From NCBI RefSeq assembly GCF_007896895.1, contig NZ_VOGW01000183.1:85185-127295 (forward strand): a stretch of 42,111 nucleotides of DNA, read 5' to 3'. This document shows, one piece after another, positions 9,080 through 16,754 of the stretch. The translations under genes were made by a program, and so were the position numbers. The first letter of the stretch is position 1. Each line of letters starts with the position of its first letter. Source of the DNA: Streptomyces misionensis (GTDB taxonomy: Bacteria; Actinomycetota; Actinomycetes; Streptomycetales; Streptomycetaceae). A model generated the notes under the pieces. That model was not told the origin of the DNA. It saw only the letters and a list, made by a program, of their open reading frames with translations, and did not search any database.

Positions 9080-9976
9080 GCGGGTCACCCCCGTAGCGAC
9101 GACGGGATGGGAACGCTGGGCTACGGCGAAACAATGCGGGTGCAGGGAAAAGGATGCATGGCGGTAAGTACCGACCTATTTAGTACAGTTCTGCGTCACG
9201 CACTCGGCGAGCCTCATTAGCGGCACCGTAACGACATCGGGCATCTATTTGACGAGACCTTGATGACGCTGACCCCCAAGCGACTGTCGCGACGCCCTCA
9301 TGCCTCTGATTCAGATGATCCGGATCATCCGACTTCGGCGGCCTCGACGACGAGATACGCGGCGCCGACAGGAAGAGATGTCGACCGGCTCGACCGCCCG
9401 GACCTGTGAACGCCACCTGATGGCCACGAAGCGCTGGTTACCGGCCAGCAGCAGTTCGAAGGCGCGTCGGCGTCTTTATCTCGCTCATGGGCCGCAGCCT
9501 AGAACCCGGCATTTGCCGTCGCACGGCCTGGTCCCGCTGGCGCTCACCGGGTCGGGCCACTCTGACGGCTTGGGCAGCAGCACCCCCAGGCGCCCGGCGA
9601 GGGCCGTCTCGATGCGGAGCCTCAGCGCGCGGCGCAGCCGCCCCGCCCCGTACGGCCACCGGTCCAGAACCCTCCGCTCGTCGTCCACACCGGCTCAACG
9701 AGCGGGGCGCTGCACGCGCTGTCGGCCAAACGAGGGCGGACCGCCCGGGTCAACCCGGCCTGTGCAGCAGCCGGGGCGGAGCTGGAAACGCAGCCGGCCC
9801 GCCGCCTGCTGATCGGGATCGAGGAGAACGGCCTCCAGCTCTGCCGGCCGACGCATCACCGCATCGTTCACGCAGCCTTTGCCGGGCCATGGCTGACGAT
9901 CCGGTCCTCCCAGGTGCAACCCCCTCCTGTGTTCGACTGTCCGGGGTCCGGATCCGTATTCCCTTCCGTCGGCGCC
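9080..9976. other. Gene-poor stretch upstream of kdp and of the surface-protein gene
   Basis: About 900 bp without a recognisable gene. The kdp promoter is expected near 9080-9250, where the sequence is locally less GC-rich (around tatttagtac at 9177), but no clear box is seen. The rest has open stretches on both strands with no family I can name. Confidence 0.5.
9485..9688 (-). CDS. Possible 67-aa unknown protein
   Basis: Starts at GTG 9688 (MDDERRVLDRWPYGAG) and ends at TGA. Third codon positions are overwhelmingly G or C in this frame, which is compatible with coding use. There is no recognised family and no clear ribosome site. It could equally be the end of a decayed gene. Confidence 0.2.
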   Translation of the reverse strand: MDDERRVLDRWPYGAGRLRRALRLRIETALAGRLGVLLPKPSEWPDPVSASGTRPCDGKCRVLGCGP

Positions 9977-10005
9977 GTGACTCACGTCACGTAAGAATTC
10001 CGTGA
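9977..10005. promoter_or_regulatory. Interlocked short inverted repeats upstream of the LAQTG gene
   Basis: GTGAC-tcac-GTCAC at 9977-9990 and TCACG...CGTGA at 9987-10005 overlap each other. They lie 75-105 bp before the surface-protein start codon, a plausible operator position. No regulator can be named. Confidence 0.3.
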
Positions 10006-10009
10006 GAGC

Positions 10010-10017
10010 TTGGGCAA
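10010..10017 (+). promoter_or_regulatory. Weak TTGCGCAA-type box (TTGGGCAA) before the LAQTG gene
   Basis: TTGGGCAACTCTTTATG closely resembles the sequence before the SEDS gene at 12.8 kb (TGCGCAACTCTTAAAG, minus strand). It lies 63 bp before the start codon. It is one mismatch from the octamer found before the other envelope genes. Confidence 0.4.
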
Positions 10018-10080
10018 CTCTTTATGTGGTCTGTGGGTCATGTCTGCGAACGCCCCGATCACTCCTACCCCGAGGTTCGC

Positions 10081-11118
10081 ATGAAGCTTCGCCGTTCCCT
10101 GACCCTCGCCGCCGCGACGGCCGCCATCGCCCCGGCCGTCCTGCTCGCGGCCCCGATCGCGTACGCGTCGGACGGCGACAGCCCGGCACCCACCACCAGT
10201 GAGACGACCCCGGCCTCGGATGGGTCCACGCCTACGGCCGATGAGACGACTCCGGCCGCCGATGGCACGACCCCGGCCGCGCAGGAGTCCATACCCGTCT
10301 CGGACGAGAGCACCCCGGCCGCCTCTCAGCCCTCCTCGCCCAGCGCCTCCGCCTCGGCTTCCGCGGCCGTCTCGGCTCCCCCGTCGGTGTCCGCGTCCGC
10401 GTCGACGGGCCCCGTGGAATGCAACGGCGACGAGGTCAAGACCGACAAGAACCTCCACACCAGTCTGTCCGGCCTGCCCTCGAAGATCGTCGCAGGGAGC
10501 GGCTTCCACGGTTTCGAGCTGAACGTGAACAACACCGGTGACCGCGCCTACCAGCGCGTGGACCTCGGTGTCTTCGCCGCCCAGGTGGACGAGAAGGACT
10601 ACTTCGTCGACACCAGCCACCTCACCCTGCAGTACAAGGACCCGTCCTCGGGCAAGTGGGTAAACATCTCCCTGGACGAGAACGACGAGGGCGCCGGGTA
10701 CCTCGGCTACACCGACGTCAAGGCCCACGAGTCCTTCACCATCGACTTGCGCCTGGCCGTGGACAAGACCGCCCCGGCCGGCCTCGGTTACGCCATCAGT
10801 ATCGGCATGTACGCCGACGACAAGGGCAACTGCGTCTTCTCCGGCGACGACAGCTACTACGAGTTCGGCATACTCAAGGCCGGCACGGCCCCCGGCACCC
10901 CCGGCGACGCCAAACCGCAGGGCGGCAAGAAGCCGCTGCCCAAGCACCAGCCCACGGGCAACAACAAGATCGAACCGCAGGGCCACCTCGCCCAGACCGG
11001 TTCCAGCTCCATGCTCCCGGCTATCGCCCTCGCGGGTGGCGCCGCGGTGGCCGTCGGCGCGGGCGCCGTGTTCATCGTGCGCCGCCGCAAGACCGCCGGT
11101 GCCGGTACCGCCGGCTGA
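10081..11118 (+). CDS. LAQTG-anchored, sortase-type surface protein
   Basis: A 345-residue exported protein. The signal peptide is MKLRRSLTLAAATAAIAPAV..., with a likely cut after AYA. Next is a 70-residue Thr/Ser/Pro/Asp-rich stalk with loose repeats (SDGSTPTADETTPAADGTTP). A globular part of about 190 residues is followed by a basic, Pro/Gly-rich linker. The C-terminus has the sorting signal LAQTG, a hydrophobic helix and an RRRK tail. LAxTG is the signal used by class E sortases of Streptomyces, so the protein is expected to be covalently attached to peptidoglycan. The ATG at 10081 is chosen because the signal peptide begins there; an in-frame ATG at 10024 would destroy it. The globular domain is not identified. 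No sortase gene is in the window. Confidence 0.9.
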   Translation: MKLRRSLTLAAATAAIAPAVLLAAPIAYASDGDSPAPTTSETTPASDGSTPTADETTPAADGTTPAAQESIPVSDESTPAASQPSSPSASASASAAVSAPPSVSASASTGPVECNGDEVKTDKNLHTSLSGLPSKIVAGSGFHGFELNVNNTGDRAYQRVDLGVFAAQVDEKDYFVDTSHLTLQYKDPSSGKWVNISLDENDEGAGYLGYTDVKAHESFTIDLRLAVDKTAPAGLGYAISIGMYADDKGNCVFSGDDSYYEFGILKAGTAPGTPGDAKPQGGKKPLPKHQPTGNNKIEPQGHLAQTGSSSMLPAIALAGGAAVAVGAGAVFIVRRRKTAGAGTAG

Positions 11119-11138
11119 CCGGCTGCATCGTTCATGGG

Positions 11139-11178
11139 AAGGGGCCGCGTCCTGTGGTGATCACGGGCGTGGCCCCTT
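11139..11178 (+). terminator. Hairpin terminator after the LAQTG gene
   Basis: AAGGGGCC at 11139-11146 pairs perfectly with GGCCCCTT at 11171-11178, with further pairing inside (GCGTCC/GGGCGT). It lies 21 bp after the stop codon. There is no long T-run, as is usual in high-GC actinomycetes. Confidence 0.7.
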
Positions 11179-11222
11179 CGGTGCGTGTGCGATTCGTGTG
11201 CGCAGGTCTCGGTTTCGAAGAG

Positions 11223-11256
11223 GGCCCGCCCCGCGGGTGGTGGACTGGGGCGGGCC
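11223..11256. terminator. Second GC-rich hairpin between convergent genes
   Basis: GGCCCGCCCC (11223-11232) and GGGGCGGGCC (11247-11256) form a perfect 10-bp stem. It lies between the converging LAQTG and FtsW-like genes and could stop transcripts from either side. Confidence 0.6.
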
Positions 11257-11410
11257 GGGAGCTGCGTAGCCGGCAGTGTCTGGGGCGCCGGGTACCGCGT
11301 CGTCGGTTTCGCACAGCCGGTCGCCCCTCGTCAGGACGTTTCCTCACGCCAACAGCGGTCCCGGAGCCGAAGGGGATCCGTTGCGCATGGTGGGAGATTG
11401 CGCGCGGTGT

Positions 11411-12775
11411 TCACTTGTTGCGTGGTCGGCGGCGCTGTGACCGGAAACCAACGAACGTCGCGTTTCTCTTGCGTGTCCGGGCGGTGAGTGCGGCCCGGAC
11501 CGGGGGCTCACTCCTGGCGACGGCAAGCAACAGCCCCATCGCGTAGAGGGCTGCCACGAGGGCACTGCCGCCGTAGGAGAACAGCGGCAGGGGCACACCC
11601 GCGACCGGCACCAGTCCCAGGACGCCACCGAGATTGATCGAAGCCTGGACCGAGAGCCAGATCACGATTCCTCCGGCGACGAACCGCGCGAAGGGTTCCT
11701 GCGCGCGGGCGGCGATCCGCAGTCCGCTCGCGCACAGTGCCGCGAGCAGGCCGAGTACGGACAGGGTGCCCAGCAGGCCGAGTTCCTCGCCGGTGACGGC
11801 GAAGATGAAGTCGGTGTGTGGCTCGGGCAGTTGCCCCCATTTCTCGATGCTCGCTCCGATGCCGTTGCCCAACAGGCCGCCGGTGGAGAGGGCGTACAGG
11901 CCGTGCACCACCTGCCAGCAGCGGTCGTCGGGTCCTGGGTCGGTGGCACCGAGGCAGGCGAAGCGGGACATGCGGTGCTGGCTGTTGGTGATGAGCACGG
12001 CGGCGAGCAGACCTGCTCCCACCAAGACGTTCAGGAACAGTCGCGACGGCGCGCCGGCCAGCCACAAGAGGGCGAACAGCACCGCGCTGAGGATCACCGC
12101 GGTTCCCATGTCTCCTCCCATGAGCACCATGCCGAGCAGAATCAACGCCCCGGGTACCAGGGGGACGAGAAGGTGCTTCCATTGATTGAGCAGGCGGTGG
12201 CACTCCTTGCGGGCCAGCAGGTCCGCACCCCAGACGACGAACGCGGCCTTTCCGAACTCGCTGGGCTGGAGCACGAACGGTCCGCCGAGCGCGAGCCAGT
12301 TGGTGCTGCCGTTGACGGTCCGTCCCAGCCCAGGTACCTGTACCAGTCCGAGCAGTATCAGGGCTCCGGCCAGGAGCGGGTAGGCCGTCCACCGGTGCCA
12401 CAGCACCGGCGTGCGGGAGGCCAGCAGGAGGACGGCGAGGCCGATCACAGCCGCCTCAACCTGCCGGCGCAGGTAGTACGACGGCGGAAGCCCGTAGCGC
12501 ATTGCCTGGATCTGGGAGGCCGAGTAGACCATCACCAGACCGAGGCCGGCGATCAGTACCGCACTGCCTGCCACCAGGTAGTAGGCGGTCAACGGCCGGT
12601 CCCAGGCGCGCCGCATGCGGAACGCGTATGGGGCGACGGGACTTTGCCGCGACCGTGCGGCTCTCGTGTCGCGACCTGAGTACCTCCGTTCCACCGCGTC
12701 AGAGCCGCCTTCGATTCGCGGGACCGTACGGGTTCTGGCGCTGCTGCCCTGGGCACGCGGTGTTCGCCTCTCCAT
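11411..12775 (-). CDS. FtsW-like SEDS glycan polymerase (paralogue 1)
   Basis: Up to 454 residues, with about ten membrane helices after a 55-residue basic, Arg-rich cytoplasmic tail. SEDS landmarks are present: VYSASQIQAMRYG near helix 1, NGSTNWLALGGPFVLQPSEF, the catalytic-loop Asp in PEPHTDFIFAVTGEELG, and the final PVAGVPLPLFSYGGSAL. SEDS proteins polymerise lipid II into glycan strands, normally with a class B penicillin-binding protein; none is in the window. The ATG at 12775 has no ribosome site and would leave only 16 bp to the box at 12792. A GTG at 12694 (residue 28) would restore the ~95-bp spacing seen elsewhere. A leaderless transcript from 12775 is the alternative. It resembles FtsW more than RodA. 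Confidence 0.88.
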   Translation of the reverse strand: MERRTPRAQGSSARTRTVPRIEGGSDAVERRYSGRDTRAARSRQSPVAPYAFRMRRAWDRPLTAYYLVAGSAVLIAGLGLVMVYSASQIQAMRYGLPPSYYLRRQVEAAVIGLAVLLLASRTPVLWHRWTAYPLLAGALILLGLVQVPGLGRTVNGSTNWLALGGPFVLQPSEFGKAAFVVWGADLLARKECHRLLNQWKHLLVPLVPGALILLGMVLMGGDMGTAVILSAVLFALLWLAGAPSRLFLNVLVGAGLLAAVLITNSQHRMSRFACLGATDPGPDDRCWQVVHGLYALSTGGLLGNGIGASIEKWGQLPEPHTDFIFAVTGEELGLLGTLSVLGLLAALCASGLRIAARAQEPFARFVAGGIVIWLSVQASINLGGVLGLVPVAGVPLPLFSYGGSALVAALYAMGLLLAVARSEPPVRAALTARTRKRNATFVGFRSQRRRPRNK

Positions 12776-12791
12776 GGGGAGACTTTAAGAG

Positions 12792-12799
12792 TTGCGCAG
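12792..12799 (-). promoter_or_regulatory. TTGCGCAA-type box before SEDS gene 1
   Basis: On the plus strand it reads TTGCGCAG, one mismatch from the octamer. Downstream in the direction of the gene lies TTAAAGT, which could be a -10 element. It lies 16 bp from the annotated ATG, or about 97 bp from the alternative GTG. Confidence 0.55.
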
Positions 12800-12839
12800 A
12801 TGGTAAAGCGTTCAGGCGCGCGGTGGTGCACCCGCCGCA

Positions 12840-13033
12840 CGGCCCGCTCATGTCGGTGGCAGGGGTGAGGGTGGGGCGGCGCGCGGTGTCGCCGATCTTG
12901 ACCAGGCGACGAGGAGCCAGTTGGCGACCATGGGCGAGCCACCCTGGGTCAGGAAGGGCAGGGCCTTGCCGGTGAGAGGTACGAGTCTGGTGACGCCGTC
13001 GGCGACGACGAACACCCCGACTCCACCCGACAT
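12840..13033 (-). pseudogene. C-terminal relic of a fourth SEDS (FtsW/RodA) gene
   Basis: Reads VTRLVPLTGKALPFLTQGG then SPMVANWLLVA. After a frameshift near 12913 it continues LVKIGDTARRPTL. This matches, almost residue for residue, the C-terminus of the SEDS protein encoded at 24.4-25.8 kb (VTGLIPLTGKALPFLAQGG, SSMVANWLLVA, KVSDTARRP). Only the last ~65 codons remain. It lies on the same strand just upstream of SEDS gene 1, as if a tandem neighbour had been deleted. Confidence 0.85.
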
Positions 13034-13098
13034 CGGAGCGCTCGCTCACTACCCCGGGAGTCGGCCACTGTGGAGGGAGCCGCAAGGGACGTGAACCT

Positions 13099-13442
13099 TC
13101 ACGATGCCCCGGGTGCCGCTCCCTCGTAGATGGTGAGCAGAGGATCGAGGCCGAGGCGAGTGAGCGTGCTACGGGGGCTCACGTGGGTGGCGATCACTGT
13201 GGTACCGAGTGGCTGTGCCGCTCGCGGCGCGGTCAGGAAAACCTGCCCCCGTCGCCGCCGAGGTAGGTCACCCGGAGCAGATCGACTTCCAGGAGCCCGG
13301 GCTTCGAACGAAGGGCATGGCGCAGGTCCTCCTCGATGCGCCCGGTGTTCTTCGAGGTGCTCTCTCCGGAAAGCCGCACGACGACGTGCTGCGGTTGGTT
13401 CCGCCGACGGCTTGTGCGTCGGAAGAGACGGCGCAGCAGCAT
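13099..13442 (-). pseudogene. STAS-domain (anti-sigma antagonist-like) gene, frameshifted
   Basis: The first frame, from 13442, reads QPQHVVVRLSGEST, GRIEEDLRHAL, LLEVDLLRVTYLGGDGG, which is the first half of a STAS fold. The frame then breaks in the run of Gs/Cs near 13245-13255. The next frame continues VFLTAPRAAQ, GTTVIATHVSPRSTLTRLGL, DPLLTIYEG to a stop at 13099, the second half of the fold. Repaired, it would be about 114 residues, normal for a STAS protein. The phosphorylatable Ser of classical anti-anti-sigma factors is replaced by a Gly-rich stretch, so even intact it might not act in a phosphorylation switch. A sequencing error at the homopolymer is possible. A TTGCGCAA box lies 83 bp upstream. 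Confidence 0.65.
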
Positions 13443-13525
13443 CAGGGCTCCCAGGAAGTCACAGGCGGCGGGCGGCGTCCTGGCCGGAATCCTGAGAGCT
13501 GCGCCGACCGTCCTCTCTTCAGTGA

Positions 13526-13533
13526 TTGCGCAA
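13526..13533 (-). promoter_or_regulatory. TTGCGCAA box before the STAS gene
   Basis: Perfect octamer 83 bp before the STAS start. A -10-like GATAAT (minus strand, 13541-13546) lies just upstream, so the box would fall near the transcription start. A half-repeat TTCGCTAC precedes it at an 8-bp period. Confidence 0.6.
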
Positions 13534-13596
13534 GTAGCGAATTATCCAAACCCCCAGCACCGCAACATCAGCCCACGGACAGGGCGCACGCTGATC

Positions 13597-15312
13597 TCAG
13601 CTGTCGGAGTCGGGCTTGCCGCGCGCCGCCGCATACGCCTGCGACGGGGTCATGGAGACGCCGTTGATTTCGACCGTCCTGTACGTGCTGACCTTGGCGC
13701 AGGTCTTGGCCTGGTCGGCGGTCGAGGCACGGGCGCCCCCGACCGCGGCCTTCGTGTCAGCCGGCGCGGGCGAGGATCTGCCGCCCGGGAAGGTGGTGCC
13801 GCTGGGCCAGTCGGCGCCGATCACCAGGGTCAGGCCCGTGCTGCTCCCCTGCTCCAGATGCGAACCGGACAGCCCGAGTGCCTTGGCGACCATCTGGGCT
13901 TCGGCCTTCTGACCGGTGCCGTAGGTGAGCGTGGTGGTCGTGGCGGGGCTCGGTGCGTTGGCGGTGGTTGTGGCCGAGCTGAAGCCCTGGTCGGTCAGCG
14001 CACCGGCGATGTCGGAGGCGCGGCCGGTGACCGTGGTGCCGTTCTCCACGGTGACGGCGATCTGCGACGCGGGTACGGCCGGGGCGGTGGCCTTCGCGGT
14101 CGCCGAGGCCGCCGCGGCCTCCTTGCCGGAACCGGTGGTCAGTGACTGGTCATTGGCGATGGTCGAGAACAAAGTCTTCGCGCCCGGGCCCACGACCAGC
14201 CGGTCCTTGTTGTTGGGGTCCTGGGCCGTCTGCATCGTCGTGAAGGTCATCCGCTTCGTCGGCACCTTGTTCACGTCGTCCGCGAGCGAGATCAGCTTCT
14301 TCACGCTGCCCAGACCGTCGTCCACGGTCAGCGCCTTGGTGGCGGCGTCGGCCAGGTCGTAGACCGCGGTGGGGTCGGTGAGGGTGCCCGCGCTCTTGAA
14401 CTTGCGGATCATCGCGCTGAGGAAGATGTGCTGCGAGACCGTACGGCCGAGGTCGCTGCCGTCGCCGAAACCGTGCCGGGAGCGGACGAACTCCAGCGCC
14501 GCCTCGCCCTTGAGGGTGTGGGTGCCCTTGGACAGCTTCAGGTGGGAGTAGGTGTCGTAGACGTCGTCGCTGACACAGACGGAGACACCGCCGACGGCGT
14601 CGGACATCTTCACCACGCCGGAGAAGTCGAGCTTGACGAAGTGGTCGATCGGGATGCCGGTGAGCTGGTGGACCGTGGCCACCTGGCAGGCGGGGCCGTA
14701 CTGCAGCGCACTGTTGATCATGCCGTAGTAGCCGGACGTGGACTGACCGGACTCACTGTCCCTGCAGGCCGGAACCTGGATCATGGTGTCGCGCGGGATG
14801 CTCATCACCGTCGCGTTGGAGCGGTCCGCTGCTATGTGCACCACCATCTCCACGTCCGCGTTCCCGTTGCCGCTCTGCACGCCGGTCTTCGAACAGCCGC
14901 CTCCGAGCTTGCAGTCGGCTGCGCTGGTGCGGCCGTCCGAGCCCATGACCAGGATGTTGATCGGGGTGCGGCCGAAGGCGTCGGCTTTCTCGGTGCCGCC
15001 CTTGCCGTCGAGTGCGAAGCTGTGGATGTTGCCGTTCAAGTGCTGGTAGAACCACCAGCCCGCGCCGGCCGTGACCATGATGATCACCGACAGGCAGATC
15101 CCGAGGGCCTTCAGCACCCTTCTGCCGCGGCCTGCCGGACGGGTCCGGCGCCGCAACCGACTGCGGCCTCCACGCGCACGGGACGCCGCCCGTGCCGCAG
15201 CCCGACCGCCCGGCTGACGCGCCCCGTCGATCTCGGCCCTACGCTGTCCGGGCACCTGGCCGGTGCGGCTGCGCGTAGCCTGGCCGGCCGGGCCGTCCCA
15301 CGGGTCGCTCAT
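13597..15312 (-). CDS. LytR-CpsA-Psr (LCP) wall-polymer ligase with C-terminal LytR_C domain
   Basis: A 571-residue membrane-anchored enzyme. An Arg-rich cytoplasmic N-terminus (1-65) and one membrane helix (about 66-90, LKALGICLSVIIMVTAGAGW) precede the LCP domain (about 110-370). Its landmarks are INILVMGSDGR, MSIPRDTMIQVP, and FVRSRHGFGDGSDLGRTVSQ, which carries the Arg/Asp residues that bind polyprenyl-pyrophosphate substrates. A low-complexity linker leads to a LytR_C domain (IAVTVENGTTVTGRASDIAG onward, about 425-510). LCP enzymes transfer teichoic acid-like or other glycopolymers from lipid carriers to peptidoglycan outside the membrane. GGGAG precedes the ATG. A doubled box lies 102-117 bp upstream. 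Confidence 0.93.
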   Translation of the reverse strand: MSDPWDGPAGQATRSRTGQVPGQRRAEIDGARQPGGRAAARAASRARGGRSRLRRRTRPAGRGRRVLKALGICLSVIIMVTAGAGWWFYQHLNGNIHSFALDGKGGTEKADAFGRTPINILVMGSDGRTSAADCKLGGGCSKTGVQSGNGNADVEMVVHIAADRSNATVMSIPRDTMIQVPACRDSESGQSTSGYYGMINSALQYGPACQVATVHQLTGIPIDHFVKLDFSGVVKMSDAVGGVSVCVSDDVYDTYSHLKLSKGTHTLKGEAALEFVRSRHGFGDGSDLGRTVSQHIFLSAMIRKFKSAGTLTDPTAVYDLADAATKALTVDDGLGSVKKLISLADDVNKVPTKRMTFTTMQTAQDPNNKDRLVVGPGAKTLFSTIANDQSLTTGSGKEAAAASATAKATAPAVPASQIAVTVENGTTVTGRASDIAGALTDQGFSSATTTANAPSPATTTTLTYGTGQKAEAQMVAKALGLSGSHLEQGSSTGLTLVIGADWPSGTTFPGGRSSPAPADTKAAVGGARASTADQAKTCAKVSTYRTVEINGVSMTPSQAYAAARGKPDSDS

Positions 15313-15413
15313 CTACCACTCCCACGAACGGTCGGGCCTGCGAGGCCGGCCGTCGATGTACGGCCCGGCGTCAGCGGCGGTGCACGGGTAGGCGAAGCAG
15401 GTACTCGCCTCAG

Positions 15414-15429
15414 TTGCGTAGTTGCGCAA
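15414..15429 (-). promoter_or_regulatory. Doubled TTGC box before the LCP gene
   Basis: On the plus strand it reads TTGCGTAG-TTGCGCAA, two units at exactly an 8-bp period; a weaker CTAGCA follows. A TAGATT/GCTAGA -10-like stretch on the minus strand abuts it. It lies about 102-117 bp before the LCP start codon. Confidence 0.65.
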
Positions 15430-15644
15430 TCTAGCAAACTTGTAGCCCGAGGAGCACGGCCCCGGCCACACATTCCAGGTGAGGCATCTCATGGAATCGC
15501 CTACGAGCCGCGATGCGTCCGCCTGTGCCGACGCAGGGGTGATCGCTCGGTGGGTGTGGCGGCAGCGTACGTGAGCGGGTTACTGGAAGGGACAGCAGCC
15601 CATGCGTACTTTCCGGCGACCGGTGGACTTGGCTGAAGGTGATC

Positions 15645-15941
15645 TCAGTGCGTGTCCTGTCCGAACCGCGCTGTGATCCACGCGGCACCGCGCTCGGCCA
15701 GTGCTCGCCTGCGTCCCCACCGTGACCGCCGCACACCAACGGACGAGGACCGTGCCTGCGGTGGCGAAGTCGCCAGATCGGCGAGACGGCCCGCGGAACG
15801 CGCCAGTTCCGCCTGCAGCCTCCGCCGCCGTTCGGAAGAACTCGCCCTCAATAACGCCGAATAGAGTCCCTCGACCTCGGCCACAGCAGCGCCCAGCCGC
15901 AGGTTCGCCTCACGCACTCGCCGGTACTCCCCGCGCGGCAT
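15645..15941 (-). CDS. 98-aa unknown, charged helical protein
   Basis: Begins MPRGEYRRVREANLRLGAAV at an ATG preceded by GGAAGG. It is rich in Arg, Ala, Leu and Glu, with predicted long helices from about residue 5 to 55 (possible coiled coil) and a basic C-terminal part. There is no signal peptide or membrane helix. I do not recognise a family. It follows the lytic transglycosylase gene on the same strand but has its own TTGCGCAA-type box 55 bp upstream, which supports its being a real gene of the same set. Confidence 0.6.
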   Translation of the reverse strand: MPRGEYRRVREANLRLGAAVAEVEGLYSALLRASSSERRRRLQAELARSAGRLADLATSPPQARSSSVGVRRSRWGRRRALAERGAAWITARFGQDTH

Positions 15942-15996
15942 GCACGCCCATCCTTCCCCCCGATACCGGGGGCGGACCCCCGCTGAACTTCGATTA

Positions 15997-16012
15997 TTAC
16001 GCAACTCTGCAA
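15997..16012 (-). promoter_or_regulatory. TTGC-type doubled box before the 98-aa gene
   Basis: On the plus strand it reads TTACGCAA-CTCTGCAA, two units at an 8-bp period; the first is one mismatch from the octamer. It sits in the short gap after the transglycosylase stop (16023) and before the 98-aa start (15941). Confidence 0.5.
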
Positions 16013-16022
16013 TCCAGGAGCA

Positions 16023-16700
16023 TCAGGACGCTTCTACAGCCTTGCCCGCCTTGGCCCAGTTCGTATGCAGCCGGTCCAGGTACGAGCGGGCCTGGGCGGC
16101 CGGGGTCGCACCGCGGGCGAAGGCGAGCATGTTGCCCGGCCCGGCGTTGTACCCGAGGGCGAGCAGGTCGCTCTTCGTATAGGGGGCGGTCCAGTGAGCC
16201 GGGAGCTGGGCCGACAGGTCGTGCAGGTACCAGGCCTCGGATTCGATGGCGAGGTCACGGTCGTCCGGCAGTTGATCCCAACGGCGGCCTGCGAAGTCCC
16301 GGCTCCGCTTGACCTCGTCGAAGGCGGCGCGGTGCATGTTGGCGATACCGAAAGCCGCATCCGGTTTGTACTTCTGCCAGGCCCGTTCGAAGGACGGGTC
16401 GTGTGGCTTGTACGCCTCGTTGTAGAGGATCGCCATCACCAGCTGGGCGCTGACATCGGCCTGTCGGGCCCGGGTACGGACCTGGATGGCGTAGTCGGCG
16501 GGGTCGTACGACGAGGTCGCGGACGACGGGGAGGGTGTAGGGGAGCCGGCCGACGGGCTCGATGGGGAGACAGACGTCTTCCCGTGGGGCGGTGGATCGC
16601 CCTGCGGGGTGTCGGCCGCGCGCACGATGACGTACACGACCAGGGCGAAGGCCAGCACGAGCAGTAACCGTTGGCGCTTCGGGGTCCGGGACTCTGTCAT
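16023..16700 (-). CDS. Membrane-anchored lytic transglycosylase (SLT fold)
   Basis: A 225-residue protein. One N-terminal membrane helix (LLLVLAFALVVYVIVRA) is followed by a Ser/Pro linker (about 32-65) and a lysozyme-like domain. The domain has a candidate catalytic Glu in VMAILYNEAY, FGIANMHRAAFDEV, and the GYNAGPGNM motif typical of goose-type/SLT transglycosylases. It is predicted to cut glycan strands outside the membrane. The start follows GAGGAAGG. It lies 54 bp downstream of the MgtA-like gene on the same strand, so it may be co-transcribed with it. No box of its own is visible upstream. Confidence 0.85.
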   Translation of the reverse strand: MTESRTPKRQRLLLVLAFALVVYVIVRAADTPQGDPPPHGKTSVSPSSPSAGSPTPSPSSATSSYDPADYAIQVRTRARQADVSAQLVMAILYNEAYKPHDPSFERAWQKYKPDAAFGIANMHRAAFDEVKRSRDFAGRRWDQLPDDRDLAIESEAWYLHDLSAQLPAHWTAPYTKSDLLALGYNAGPGNMLAFARGATPAAQARSYLDRLHTNWAKAGKAVEAS

Positions 16701-16754
16701 GTCGCGCCTTCCTCGTGCCCCGCCTTCGGTCGACAGCCTTGTACAGCAGGGGGA

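Noticed and set aside
10024..10080. Upstream in-frame ATG for the LAQTG protein
   Set aside because: It would place a 19-residue non-signal extension before a clear signal peptide.
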